Shown here: piece by piece, positions 33,443 through 42,576 of the stretch | Layout of the letters: each line of letters begins with the position of its first letter | Numbering within the stretch: the stretch's first letter is position 1 | Assembly: GCA_021775995.1 (NCBI GenBank) | Contig: JAJFGS010000003.1 | Location: 186,001-250,000 of the forward strand | Length of the DNA: 64,000 nucleotides | Origin: Alphaproteobacteria bacterium | Lineage (GTDB): Bacteria > Pseudomonadota > Alphaproteobacteria > Micavibrionales > Micavibrionaceae | Reading direction: 5' to 3' | Notes under the pieces: generated by a model | Database searches by the model: none | The model's input: the letters and a program-made list of their open reading frames with translations, nothing else | Told to the model about the DNA's origin: nothing | Translations under genes and position numbers: made by a program

Positions 33443-33782
33443 TATTATTATCATACTCAACTTGTCCAGACATTTGAATTTTATCGTCCTTACGCTGCAG
33501 TTTCAAAATAGCTTTATAGGTAACAGGTTCTCGGGTAGGGCTACCATCGGGAGCGGTCAGCATGAAATCAGTATCGGCTTCTGAGGCATCGGCAACTGAA
33601 ATCATTTCGACTTCATTTTCGTTAAGGACGGTAAACGTACTTGTCCAAAGACAATTGGCAGCATCACGACGCATCGTCTTTCCATCAACAATTTCTGTTT
33701 GTCCATCACTTTTCTTTTCAAGAGGTCCTTGATAACTGCTTGTGCTACTGACTTGATATTTTCCGTCTAATTCATGAGTCAT
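33411..33782 (-). CDS. Hypothetical small protein next to the M3 peptidase
   Basis: This protein of 123 aa is strand-rich with no signal peptide; ELDGKYQVSSTSS and a long alternating pattern suggest a small beta-barrel or lipocalin-like fold. I do not recognise the family. It starts 11 nt after the M3 peptidase stop on the same strand, so it is probably co-transcribed. Its 3' end overlaps the fcl C-terminal codons by 32 nt, the longest convergent overlap of the window. Confidence 0.6.
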   Translation of the reverse strand: MTHELDGKYQVSSTSSYQGPLEKKSDGQTEIVDGKTMRRDAANCLWTSTFTVLNENEVEMISVADASEADTDFMLTAPDGSPTREPVTYKAILKLQRKDDKIQMSGQVEYDNNITLLTMRKIG

Positions 33783-33793
33783 TTGTTTTTCCT

Positions 33794-35833
33794 TTATGCA
33801 GCTAATAAACCTTCGCGACGCAATAGTGCGTCAGGATCCGCATCACGACCACGAAAGCGTTTATACAAAATTTCTGGTGGTTCACTACCACCTTTAGAAA
33901 GAATTTCGTCTCTATATTTTTTGGCAATTTCTTTGTTGTAGAGACCTTCTTGTTCAAAGAGTTCAAACGTATCAGCGTCTAAAACCTCTGCCCATTTATA
34001 ACTGTAATACCCTGCGGCATACCCCCCAGCAAAGATGTGGTTAAACGACGTAGACATCGGTCCTGCAAGGCGTGGAAACAGGCGTGTATCTTCAGTGGCT
34101 TTGTCTTCAAACTCTGCAACATCTTTAATAGTTGCTGGATCGGTACTATGCCAACGCATATCCATCAGGCCAAAACTAATTTGACGAAGACCGCCCATGC
34201 CAACCATAAAGTTTTTGGCTTTATTAACTTTTTCGATAAGTTCGGCAGGAATTTCTTCGCCCGTTTTATAATGCTTGGCAAATAGATCGAGGGTTTCTTT
34301 CTTATACGCCCAGTTTTCCTGTACTTGCGATGGTAATTCTACAAAATCCCAAAGCACAGATGTACCTGAATGGGATGTATAGGTCACATCAGATAAAAGT
34401 GCGTGAATTGCATGCCCCATTTCATGGAAAAGGGTTGTGACCTCGCCAAAGCTTAGCAGTGATGGTGTATCCTTGGTTGGTTTTGTGAAGTTGCAAACAA
34501 TCGCAACGATAGGTTCCCGCATATCATTGCCTTGTAATCCTTGGTCACGGTAACTGGTCTTCCAGGCACCTGATTTTTTGCCAGTGCGTGGGTAAAAGTC
34601 CGCATAAAGAACGCCGACAAATTTACCTGTGTCTTCATTATGCACTTCATAAGCGGTGACATCTTTATGCCATGTTGGAATATTGGCGGCTGGTTTGAAA
34701 CTTAAGCCAAATAGTTTGCTGAAATGAGTAAAGACACCATCTAAAACTTTTTCAAGTTGGAAGTAAGGGCGAAGCTCTTCGCTGGAATAATCAAAAATCT
34801 TTTGTTTTAACTTCTCGGAATAATAACTGACATCCCACGGCATGATTTCATCATTAAAACCAACCTCGATAGCAAATTCTTTAAGGTCAGCCAATTCTTT
34901 TTCTGCTGCAGGTTTATAAACTTTTGCTAATTTCTCACTGAAATCAATAACGGTATCTGGTTTTTTGGCCATACGGCGTTCAAGTACATATTCAGCATGT
35001 GTTTTATAACCAAGAAGTTTTGCACGTTCATCACGCAAGCGAACAATTTGAAGAACCAAGTCACAATTATCAAATTCATCTTTATAGGCTTTGTTACCAA
35101 AGGCACGCCACATTTTCTCGCGTAACTCTCGGTTGTCAGCATAGGTTAAGAATGGTCCAAAGCTAGGGTAATCAAGGGTAAACAACCATTTATCCTTATA
35201 TTCTTTTTCTTCTGCGGCGGCTACGGCACCAGCAATAGCGGTTTCTGGCAGGCCAGATAAATCAGCTTTATCTTCAATGATAAGTTCAAACGCTTCGGCA
35301 GATTTTTTATCATTATTCATGAAGCTGGTACCGAGTGTTGACATTTCCTGTGAAATCTCACGAAGACGATTTTTCTTTTCTTCATTAAGAAGAGCGCCAC
35401 TGCGGACGAAACCGATATAGGTGTCTTCAAGTAAAGTATGTTGTTCAACATTTAAACCAAATGAATCTTTGTTATCGAAGACTGACTTAATTTTAGCAAA
35501 CAAATCTTCATCTAATGAAACGTCACTAGAGAAGGCGGCATTAATAGGACCAATTTCTTCAGCAAGGGATTCCAGCTTATCTGTTCCTGCGGCAGAAAGT
35601 TGATTATAAAAAATCGACGTAATTTTTCCAAGGTTCAAGGAAGCCATTTCAAGCGCAACAATGACATTGTCAAATGTCGGTGCTTCTTCATTTATCTTGA
35701 TAGCATCAATATTCTGACGTGCCTCTTCGATAGCGGCTTTCACGGCGGGCATGTAATTATCTTCCTTAATTTGGTCAAAAGGAGGTGCGCCGTGGGGTGC
35801 GGGAGAGTCTTGAAGTAATATATTGTCAGTCAT
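33794..35833 (-). CDS. dcp: M3 family oligopeptidase (Dcp-like)
   Basis: This metallopeptidase of 679 aa has the zinc site HEMGHAIH with a downstream Glu-containing helix, and the N-terminal APHGAPPFDQIKEDNYMPA typical of the Dcp/oligopeptidase A branch. No signal peptide is seen, so it is probably cytoplasmic and clears short peptides. Length matches Dcp and OpdA (about 680). Peptidyl-dipeptidase versus endopeptidase specificity cannot be separated here. A small beta-rich protein follows in the same transcript. Confidence 0.87.
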   Translation of the reverse strand: MTDNILLQDSPAPHGAPPFDQIKEDNYMPAVKAAIEEARQNIDAIKINEEAPTFDNVIVALEMASLNLGKITSIFYNQLSAAGTDKLESLAEEIGPINAAFSSDVSLDEDLFAKIKSVFDNKDSFGLNVEQHTLLEDTYIGFVRSGALLNEEKKNRLREISQEMSTLGTSFMNNDKKSAEAFELIIEDKADLSGLPETAIAGAVAAAEEKEYKDKWLFTLDYPSFGPFLTYADNRELREKMWRAFGNKAYKDEFDNCDLVLQIVRLRDERAKLLGYKTHAEYVLERRMAKKPDTVIDFSEKLAKVYKPAAEKELADLKEFAIEVGFNDEIMPWDVSYYSEKLKQKIFDYSSEELRPYFQLEKVLDGVFTHFSKLFGLSFKPAANIPTWHKDVTAYEVHNEDTGKFVGVLYADFYPRTGKKSGAWKTSYRDQGLQGNDMREPIVAIVCNFTKPTKDTPSLLSFGEVTTLFHEMGHAIHALLSDVTYTSHSGTSVLWDFVELPSQVQENWAYKKETLDLFAKHYKTGEEIPAELIEKVNKAKNFMVGMGGLRQISFGLMDMRWHSTDPATIKDVAEFEDKATEDTRLFPRLAGPMSTSFNHIFAGGYAAGYYSYKWAEVLDADTFELFEQEGLYNKEIAKKYRDEILSKGGSEPPEILYKRFRGRDADPDALLRREGLLAA

Positions 35834-35901
35834 AATAATAAAGTCGTTCCATTTTTGAATTAGCGTTTAAATTTTGATTTGCATAGATTATAACTATTTT
35901 T

Positions 35902-37671
35902 ATGAAAGATGTACCTGTTTCTGAAGAATTTGATGATATTTATTTCTCAAAAGAGGATGGATTGGCGGAAACAGCACATGTTTTCCTAAATGGCAATGAT
36001 TTGCCTGATGCGTGGACAGATAAAGCTCATTTTACCATATTTGAAACAGGGTTTGGTACAGGGCTAAATTTTTTCAGTGTGTGGAAGTTATTTGAAGAAA
36101 CGGCCAAAGGTAATCAACGGCTGGATTTCATCTCTGTTGAAAAATACCCCTTAAAACCTGATGAAATTCGGGGTGCACTTTCCCATTGGGCTGATTATTT
36201 TGATGAGCGTATTGACCATTTTTTAGAAAATTACCCGATCAGAGTTGCTGGTTTTCATCGTATTGTTATTTCAGAGAGAATAACGCTTACACTTATTTTT
36301 GACGATATTAATGATGCTTTGCCACAAGTTTCTGCCGATGTGGATTGTTGGTTTTTGGATGGGTTTACGCCAGCTAAAAACCCTGACATGTGGAGCGAGG
36401 TTCTTTATTCTAATATGGCACGACTATCTGTAACGGGTGCAAGCTATGCCACCTTTACCGCTGCAGGTGATGTGAGGCGTGGGTTAGATGCTGTAGGGTT
36501 TAGTGTTATCAAACAAAAAGGTTTTGGTCGTAAGCGTGAAATGATAGCAGGAAAGTTTAAAGAACAAAAAACTCCTTCAATTAAAAAACAACACGATAAA
36601 AAAAGAGTAGCTGTCATCGGTGGTGGTTTGGCAGGGACATCTTGTGCCTGTGTTTTAAAACAATATGGTTTTGAGCCTGTGATTTACGAACAAGGTGATA
36701 TGTTGGGCAGTGGTGCTTCAGGAAATTCAGTTGGTCTTTATAATCCCCGATTTTCTAAACGGCGCGATAATTTGTCTGATTTCTTTGCGCCTGCTTATGC
36801 GCAACTTATTCGCACAGCAAAGAAAGCGGGGGAGGCGGTAGATTACAACCCTTGTGCTGCTTTACATTTGATGAATGAAGCGAATAAGGCTGAACGTTAC
36901 AAATCTATGGCAAAAAATTGGTTGTGGCATAGTGACCATGTAGAAATTTTGAATGCCAAACAGGCAAGTGAAATTGCAGGTGTTCAATTAGATTATAGCG
37001 CGTTGTATTTGCCTGATTCGGGCTGTATTTCACCGCAGAAGCTATGTACTTATTATGCGCGTGATGTTGAGGTTCACTACAATACTCAAATTGATGATCT
37101 AAGTACGTTAGATGAAGGTATTGTTATTTTGGCTTGTGGTGGTGCGGTTAGAAATTTTGAAGAACTATCATGGTTAGAATTAGAAACGGTTCGTGGGCAA
37201 GTCAGCAGTTTAAAACAAACAGAAATTTCCAAAAATTTAAAATGTAATCTTCATTATGGTAGTTATATATCTTGCGCGAAAGACGGCGTTCATTCGGTAG
37301 GTTCTACATTTGAAAAATGGATTGAGCATACTGATGTGCTTCAAGAAAACCACGAAGAAAATATTCAAAAATTAAAAAATAATATTAGTGTTTTTGAAAA
37401 AGAAAATTTTATCATTGAAAATGGCCGTGCCGGTATGCGCGCCGCAACAAATGATCGTTTTCCTGTTATTGGTGCTGTACCGCATCATAAAAATGTATAT
37501 GTTTCTGCTGCTTTTGGGTCTCATGGCATTGTTGCCTCTATTGCTGGGGGACATTTAATTGCAGATTTTGTGCGCGGTGGCCCTTTGAGCTTGCCTGCAG
37601 ACACTATTTATCAGCTGTCACCAAGGAGATTTATCGATAGAGCGGCAAAAAAAATGCGCGTTTTGGCGTGA
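35902..37671 (+). CDS. mnmC: Bifunctional tRNA mnm5s2U34 modification protein MnmC
   Basis: This protein of 589 aa has two domains. Residues 1 to about 215 form the SAM methyltransferase (MnmC2) with FETGFGTGLNFFS and FLDGFTPAKNPDMW. From about residue 230, VAVIGGGLAGTSCA starts the FAD oxidoreductase (MnmC1) that removes the carboxymethyl group of cmnm5U34. Both active domains look intact. The N-terminus begins almost directly at the EEFDDIYFSKEDGLAE family start. It is divergent from the M3 peptidase gene and the first of a plus-strand run. Confidence 0.92.
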   Translation: MKDVPVSEEFDDIYFSKEDGLAETAHVFLNGNDLPDAWTDKAHFTIFETGFGTGLNFFSVWKLFEETAKGNQRLDFISVEKYPLKPDEIRGALSHWADYFDERIDHFLENYPIRVAGFHRIVISERITLTLIFDDINDALPQVSADVDCWFLDGFTPAKNPDMWSEVLYSNMARLSVTGASYATFTAAGDVRRGLDAVGFSVIKQKGFGRKREMIAGKFKEQKTPSIKKQHDKKRVAVIGGGLAGTSCACVLKQYGFEPVIYEQGDMLGSGASGNSVGLYNPRFSKRRDNLSDFFAPAYAQLIRTAKKAGEAVDYNPCAALHLMNEANKAERYKSMAKNWLWHSDHVEILNAKQASEIAGVQLDYSALYLPDSGCISPQKLCTYYARDVEVHYNTQIDDLSTLDEGIVILACGGAVRNFEELSWLELETVRGQVSSLKQTEISKNLKCNLHYGSYISCAKDGVHSVGSTFEKWIEHTDVLQENHEENIQKLKNNISVFEKENFIIENGRAGMRAATNDRFPVIGAVPHHKNVYVSAAFGSHGIVASIAGGHLIADFVRGGPLSLPADTIYQLSPRRFIDRAAKKMRVLA

Positions 37672-37729
37672 GTCGTGTTAAAATGAAGAGGTTATTGTTA
37701 ATTTAAATATTCAATTTGAGGTGTTTTTT

Positions 37730-37894
37730 ATGATTTTAAACCAGTATTTTAAGTGCAATAAGGGTGCTACAGCAATCGAATATGTGCTGATGGCATCAGG
37801 TATAGCTTTAGTTATATTAGCGGCCGTTTTTGCTTTCGGTGGTGATTTAACCACTTTGTTTGGTGATCTCGAAGCAACGACAACTCCCCCATAA
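37730..37894 (+). CDS. Flp/Fap-type IVb pilin (missed by the ORF track)
   Basis: This 54-aa ORF with GAGG 8 nt before its ATG encodes a short leader (MILNQYFKCNK) followed by GATAIEYVLMASG and a long hydrophobic helix, the hallmark of Flp pilins: Gly at the prepilin peptidase site, the conserved Glu-Tyr pair and one transmembrane helix. Flp pilins assemble into Tad pili. No tad or cpa secretion genes are in the window. The next gene, a WecA-like transferase, starts 7 nt after its stop. Confidence 0.85.
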   Translation: MILNQYFKCNKGATAIEYVLMASGIALVILAAVFAFGGDLTTLFGDLEATTTPP

Positions 37895-37901
37895 AACTAT
37901 C

Positions 37902-38939
37902 ATGGATTTTAGTTTAAACCCTTATTTTGCAGGCTTCGGCCTTGTCGTGACTTTTGTTCTTTTTAGAATAGGGATTAAGTATGCATCCAATATTGGGTTG
38001 GTTGATAATCCCGGTGGCCGTAAAACCCATGAAGGGGCGATACCTCTCATCGGTGGTTTAATTATTATTCCTGTTTTTGCGGCGTTGGTTTATTCTTCGG
38101 GATTGCAGACACAAACATTTCTTGCGCCCTTATTGGGCGGCGTTATCTTGCTTTTGGGAATTGGCGCGCTGGATGATAAATTTCATATTCATCCATGGGC
38201 TCGTTTTATTATTCAAATATGGTTGGCTTGTTATGTGGTTATTTTTTGTGATGCCAATATTGGAAGTTTAGGAAACTTATTTGGCCTTGGCGATATTGAG
38301 ATGAATGAATGGTTTGGAAAGATTTTTTCTGTTACCTGCCTAGTTCTGTTAATGAATGCCATTAATATGCTGGATGGTATGGATGGGCTTGGCGGCGGCT
38401 TTATTGCTGTAGCTCTTGGTTGGTTGATGGTGGCTGCTTATATGACGGGGGCAATGCTGCCTTTTTGGGCTATGATGTTTCTAATGGCTCCTATCCTTGT
38501 TTTTTTAATCTTTAATGCACGCTATCCAGGTCGTAAAAAAGCTAGCGTTTTTTTAGGTGATGCGGGGTCATTATCTTTGGCATTAATTGTTGGTTGGTTT
38601 GCGATACAGATGGCAAAGTCACCAGACCCAATGATGCCACCCGTGGTTATCATTTGGATTATGACCGTTCCTATCATGGATACATTTGCCATTTTCTTTA
38701 CAAGAAAAAGACAAGGACGTAGTCCGTTTGAGGCAGACCGTCTGCATGCTCATTATAAAATCCAAGATAAAGGTATTGAACCCAAAATTGTAACACCGAT
38801 TATACTCACCATTGCTGTTATGACAGGTGGCATAGGGTATTTAGGTATTCAAATTGGTATACCAGAATATGTTTTGCTTTATAGCTGGTCAGCTATTTTA
38901 CTGGGATACACCTATTACCGTATTAAGCTCGACTCTTAA
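37902..38939 (+). CDS. wecA: WecA/MraY-type polyprenyl-phosphate sugar-1-phosphate transferase
   Basis: The protein is 345 aa from the ATG at 37902; the track start at 37860 lies inside the pilin gene. It has about ten hydrophobic helices, an ALDDKFHIHP loop, NAINMLDGMDGLGGG (Mg and nucleotide site) and FLGDAGSL. Such enzymes start O-antigen or capsule repeat units by moving HexNAc-1-P from UDP onto undecaprenyl phosphate. It is about 9 kb from the polysaccharide locus but is the only initiating transferase seen, so it plausibly serves it. Its stop is 1 nt from the convergent symporter stop. Confidence 0.87.
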   Translation: MDFSLNPYFAGFGLVVTFVLFRIGIKYASNIGLVDNPGGRKTHEGAIPLIGGLIIIPVFAALVYSSGLQTQTFLAPLLGGVILLLGIGALDDKFHIHPWARFIIQIWLACYVVIFCDANIGSLGNLFGLGDIEMNEWFGKIFSVTCLVLLMNAINMLDGMDGLGGGFIAVALGWLMVAAYMTGAMLPFWAMMFLMAPILVFLIFNARYPGRKKASVFLGDAGSLSLALIVGWFAIQMAKSPDPMMPPVVIIWIMTVPIMDTFAIFFTRKRQGRSPFEADRLHAHYKIQDKGIEPKIVTPIILTIAVMTGGIGYLGIQIGIPEYVLLYSWSAILLGYTYYRIKLDS

Positions 38940-38940
38940 T

Positions 38941-40215
38941 CTATTTATCCGTTGGAGTGAAACGTGCCATTACGGCGGTTGCAACAAGATCTCCTGTCAC
39001 ATTCAACGTGGTTCGGCACATATCTAAAATACGATCAACACCAAGAATAATACCAATTCCTTCAGGAGGAACCCCTACACCGGATAAAATCGTTGCTAAA
39101 ACAATAATGCCAACGCCAGGGGTTGCTGGCGTACCGATAGAGGCTCCAACCGTTGTCAGCATGAGTAAAAATATTTCACCATTGCTTAGATCAACACCAA
39201 AAATATTGCATAAAAACAAAGCAGCAGCAGCTTGATAGAGGGCTGTCCCATCCATATTAATTGTTGCCCCCAGCGGAATAACAAAGCGCGATACTTTTTC
39301 ATCAATATCTAAACGCTCTTCAGCTGCCTTTAATGTAAATGGTATTGTTGCGGCAGAGCTAGATGTTGAAAACGCAAAAATCTGTGCGTTACGAATAGCT
39401 TTTAAAAACGTAAAAATATTCCTTTTGGCAATAATGGATACAATCAAAAGATAGACAATAAACATGGCAAAAAGCCCTAAGAGGACGCTTAACATATAAG
39501 CACCAACGCCAGCCAGTGTGTCCAGCCCCATTTGAATGGTTACATTGGCAATAAGACCAAAAACGGCATAGGGAGCGAGGGCCATCGCCCATTCAATAAC
39601 TTTCATAGTGGCGGCTTGTGCAAACTCACAAAGATCAGAAAAAGGTTTACCTGTTTTTTTAGGTAGTGTTAACATGATAATACCCAGAAGTATTGAGAAG
39701 ATAACAATTTGAAGCATATTTTTTTCTAAACTGGCTTCGGTAAAATTGACGGGGATTACATTTTCAATGCGTTGTGGAATATTTAACTCATTAAAAATTG
39801 CAAATGGAATATCACTGGTCGCCATAATGTCATCGACAAATTTTGTATCAATATATTGTGCAGGATTTACAGCCTGAATAATAAACACGCCTATACTGAT
39901 AGAAATAAAAGTTGTCATCACAAAATAAGGAACAAGTTTTGCGCCCATGGTTTTTAGAAAATGTAAACTACCACTATCAATAACACCTAAAACGATAGAG
40001 CTGATGACCAAGGGAATAACAACCATTTTTAGAAGTCCTAAAAAAATAATACCAGGCAGGGCAATCCATTCACCCAATGTTGTTGCCGTAATATCATCAA
40101 CTACAGCCATACCAGTTGGGGATAAGATTAGCCCAAGAGTGATTCCAAGCCCCATGCCGAGCAAAATTTTCCACCATAATGTTTTATCTGTCTTCGGTAT
40201 GTTGTGGGTAGGCAT
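38941..40215 (-). CDS. Dicarboxylate/amino acid:cation symporter (DAACS family)
   Basis: This integral membrane protein of 424 aa has about eight transmembrane helices and two re-entrant loops, of which FSTSSSAATIPFT is the serine-rich HP1 signature. GATINMDGTALY and GIGTPATPG-like segments match GltP/DctA/GltT proteins that import glutamate, aspartate or C4-dicarboxylates with protons or sodium. Substrate is not decidable from sequence. Its start has a long AT-rich upstream region facing the EF-hand gene. Confidence 0.9.
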   Translation of the reverse strand: MPTHNIPKTDKTLWWKILLGMGLGITLGLILSPTGMAVVDDITATTLGEWIALPGIIFLGLLKMVVIPLVISSIVLGVIDSGSLHFLKTMGAKLVPYFVMTTFISISIGVFIIQAVNPAQYIDTKFVDDIMATSDIPFAIFNELNIPQRIENVIPVNFTEASLEKNMLQIVIFSILLGIIMLTLPKKTGKPFSDLCEFAQAATMKVIEWAMALAPYAVFGLIANVTIQMGLDTLAGVGAYMLSVLLGLFAMFIVYLLIVSIIAKRNIFTFLKAIRNAQIFAFSTSSSAATIPFTLKAAEERLDIDEKVSRFVIPLGATINMDGTALYQAAAALFLCNIFGVDLSNGEIFLLMLTTVGASIGTPATPGVGIIVLATILSGVGVPPEGIGIILGVDRILDMCRTTLNVTGDLVATAVMARFTPTDK

Positions 40216-40365
40216 TTTAATTTCTCTTTTTCTTGTTAGTATTTTTTGTTTATTATCAGTAAGTTAAAAATAATCTGTTACTTTTCTTACATAAAATCGA
40301 ATGTTTTGGTACGTTCAAGCGTATAACAAGTATAAATAATAACAACAAAAGAAGGATATTCCACA

Positions 40366-40704
40366 ATGAAAAAGATTCTACTATTGGCAGCAGCCGGATT
40401 AATTTTCCAAGTAACGCCCGTTTTAGCCGAGCATCATGAAGGTGATGGTGGTCACGATAGGAAAAATCAGATGTTTGAAAAACATGATACCAATGGTGAT
40501 GGTATGATTTCTGAAGCTGAATTTTTAGAGCATGCTAAAAAGAAATTCGGTGAAAAAGACTCAAATGGTGATGGTTCTATTTCTAAAGATGAAGCAAAGG
40601 CTGCTCATGATGCTAAGCGTGAGAAAAGAAAAGAGATGAGAGATCAGTGGAAAGAAAAACGCCAAGATAGAATGGAAAAAGGTTCTTCTGAGCTGCCTGA
40701 ATAA
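40366..40704 (+). CDS. Secreted EF-hand protein
   Basis: This protein of 112 aa has a Sec signal peptide (cleavage likely after VLA near residue 21). Two canonical calcium loops follow: DTNGDGMISEAE (41-52) and DSNGDGSISKDE (65-76). A charged Lys/Arg/Glu tail ends the protein. It is likely a periplasmic Ca or metal-binding protein. It sits 25 nt upstream of the ECF sigma gene, in an arrangement with a sensor protein that suggests a role in the same envelope or metal stress response. Confidence 0.85.
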   Translation: MKKILLLAAAGLIFQVTPVLAEHHEGDGGHDRKNQMFEKHDTNGDGMISEAEFLEHAKKKFGEKDSNGDGSISKDEAKAAHDAKREKRKEMRDQWKEKRQDRMEKGSSELPE

Positions 40705-40729
40705 GGGAAATGTTCCTAAAAAATAATCA

Positions 40730-41326
40730 GTGACAGATAAATTGCAAAATTTAGATGATGAAAGCCTGATGGGACATGTGAAGCAGCATGACCATCAGGC
40801 TTTTTCAATTCTTGTCGAGCGGCACAGTGAAAAATTTTATGCGAGTAGTTATCGTATTGTCACGAATAAACAAGAGGCTGAGGATGTTGTGCAGGATGCT
40901 TTTTTAAAATTATGGGATAGACCCGAAATGTGGAAAGCTGGTCATTCGGCTAAGTTTACGAGCTGGTTTTATAAGATAGTGATGAATATGTCACTGGATA
41001 GATATAGGAAATTTAAGAACATTCAGGCTTTAGGAGATAAGGAGCAATATTTGAAAACGGCTGCAGAGCAGCATAATAGTTTGCAAAAAGATGATGAGCA
41101 GGTTGCTTTGGATCAAGCATTGAAGGTTTTGCCAGAAAAACAATTGCAGGCATTAAACTTATGTTTTTATGAAGAAATGAGCCGTAAAGAAGCCGCAACT
41201 ATAATGAATGTGAGTGTGAAGGCCTTAGAATCATTATTAATGCGTGCAAAAGAGGGATTGAGAAATGACTTATATAGGCAGGGATTTATAGAAGAAGAAA
41301 AAATAAAAAAAGGACAAATAATATGA
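40730..41326 (+). CDS. ECF-type RNA polymerase sigma factor
   Basis: This protein of 198 aa starts at GTG. Region 2 has the EDVVQDAFLKLWDRPEMW segment (about residues 50-67), and region 4 has LPEKQLQALNLCFYEEMSRKEAA with a helix-turn-helix. It lacks region 3, as expected for group IV. The next gene shares ATGA with it and encodes a small membrane protein, followed by a periplasmic sensor-like protein, the layout of CnrH-CnrY-CnrX. Regulon unknown. Confidence 0.9.
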   Translation: MTDKLQNLDDESLMGHVKQHDHQAFSILVERHSEKFYASSYRIVTNKQEAEDVVQDAFLKLWDRPEMWKAGHSAKFTSWFYKIVMNMSLDRYRKFKNIQALGDKEQYLKTAAEQHNSLQKDDEQVALDQALKVLPEKQLQALNLCFYEEMSRKEAATIMNVSVKALESLLMRAKEGLRNDLYRQGFIEEEKIKKGQII

Positions 41327-41625
41327 ACATGGATAATAAATTAGATGATCTTTTAATAAAGAGGGTAATACCAGATCCATCAAGTAATCTTGCCAATCGT
41401 ATAAACGCGATGGCAGAAGAGGCGTTAATAAAAAAACGGAATAATGTAAACAACTTGTCATTAAGTGAATTGGTTTTAAGAATGTTTATCATTCCCAAAC
41501 CTGCGTATGTCACAGCATTTTGTTTAGCTTTCGGTCTTACGCTGGGGTTATATGGTGTAAGTAGTGATATAACAACACAGGATTGGTTTTCATTCTTAAG
41601 TGTACAGCAAGAGGAGTGGTTATAA
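41323..41625 (+). CDS. Small membrane protein, candidate anti-sigma factor (CnrY-like position)
   Basis: This protein of 100 aa has a hydrophilic N-terminal half (DDLLIKRVIPDPSSNLANRI, possibly the sigma-binding region) and one transmembrane helix around residues 60-80 (YVTAFCLAFGLTLGLYG) with a short periplasmic tail. Size and layout match CnrY-type anti-sigma factors, though I see no sequence signature that proves it. Start overlaps the sigma stop by 4 nt, giving balanced synthesis. The sensor gene follows 2 nt after its stop. Confidence 0.7.
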   Translation: MNMDNKLDDLLIKRVIPDPSSNLANRINAMAEEALIKKRNNVNNLSLSELVLRMFIIPKPAYVTAFCLAFGLTLGLYGVSSDITTQDWFSFLSVQQEEWL

Positions 41626-41627
41626 AC

Positions 41628-42089
41628 ATGTCAAAGAAGATAAAAATAATTTTTACATTGTCGTTTCTGCTTAATATTATTTTGGTAGGAATATTGTTGG
41701 GTGGGTCTTATAAAATGCAGAAAAAGCATCACTCTTTTCCAAAGGATCCGCATATCCAAGAAGTTATGAAGAGTAATATGAAGAAAAATAAGGTTCATAT
41801 GGTCGAGAATTTTAAGAAAATACGCGGCTATAGAGATGAGCTAAAATCTATCATAATTGCAGAAGATTTTAATCAAGAGGCTTTTGAAGTAAAAATGAGC
41901 CAAATACTCGCCGTAAAAAATGTGATTTCTGGGCGTAAAGTTCAAACGCTTGGTAACACATTATCTGAGTTATCGTTAGAAGAGCGCAAAGAGTTTTCAG
42001 GCTTTGTTTTGAGTCGTTTGACGGACAAGCACCATGGAAAGAGAAATCGACGTAACCATATGAATAAAAAGGAGAAATCAGAAGATTAA
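41628..42089 (+). CDS. Periplasmic sensor-like protein (CnrX/Spy-CpxP heavy-metal resistance family)
   Basis: The protein is 153 aa from ATG 41628 (GAGGAG upstream); the track start at 41583 is too early. An N-terminal anchor helix (about residues 6-26) precedes a helical, charged periplasmic domain. LSELSLEERKEFSGF matches the last helix pattern of the heavy-metal sensor/Spy group, and several His (HHSF, HIQ, HMVE, KHHGK) could bind metal. It likely senses metal or misfolded protein and controls the upstream anti-sigma factor. The family call is by pattern, not by strong motif. Confidence 0.7.
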   Translation: MSKKIKIIFTLSFLLNIILVGILLGGSYKMQKKHHSFPKDPHIQEVMKSNMKKNKVHMVENFKKIRGYRDELKSIIIAEDFNQEAFEVKMSQILAVKNVISGRKVQTLGNTLSELSLEERKEFSGFVLSRLTDKHHGKRNRRNHMNKKEKSED

Positions 42090-42165
42090 CGCATGTTTTT
42101 GATGTTCTCGTAGTAATCAAGGTATAATAAGACATAATACCTTTTAAAAAAATGAGGATGTTAAA

Positions 42166-42558
42166 ATGAGTTTTGGTAGAGGTAGTAAAGGCAATGAGTA
42201 CACTGGACCAACAGAATCTAAAACCGCCAAAGTCACAAATATAAAACCTTCGACAGAGCGCGGTAAAAAAAGAATTTCTGTTGTCGAAAAAACAGGAAGT
42301 CGTAAGGCTTTTACTGTTGATATCGATATTGATAAGGCTAGGGGTCTTTCACGCAAAGAATTATATAATTTTGAGCTTTACGAAAAAGATGAAAATAATC
42401 AAAAATATGGTGGTATGCAAAGACGCGATACTAAAAAAATGAAAACATATATGTGTGATGAGACCCCTGAAAAGCACACAGGTGGTAGTAAATCACAATT
42501 TAAAAGTTTTGGTGATAATAAGCCAGGTTCTGGTTCAGCTGGACGAGATAAATTTTAA
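42166..42558 (+). CDS. Hypothetical basic protein
   Basis: This hydrophilic protein of 130 aa has many Lys, Gly and Ser and no signal peptide or membrane segment. The N-terminal MSFGRGSKGNEYTG and C-terminal GSGSAGRDKF look flexible. A central ISVVEKTGSRKAFTVDIDIDKARG may form a small beta fold. I do not recognise it. GAGGAT lies upstream of the ATG. A strong hairpin terminator follows inside the end of the convergent trhO gene. Confidence 0.6.
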   Translation: MSFGRGSKGNEYTGPTESKTAKVTNIKPSTERGKKRISVVEKTGSRKAFTVDIDIDKARGLSRKELYNFELYEKDENNQKYGGMQRRDTKKMKTYMCDETPEKHTGGSKSQFKSFGDNKPGSGSAGRDKF

Positions 42559-42576
42559 AATAATCATTAAATAATT

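Noticed and set aside
40216-40365. Possible ECF-type promoter upstream of the EF-hand gene
   Set aside because: I could not find a convincing -35/-10 pair at fixed spacing. TATAA-like boxes are common in this AT-rich gap.
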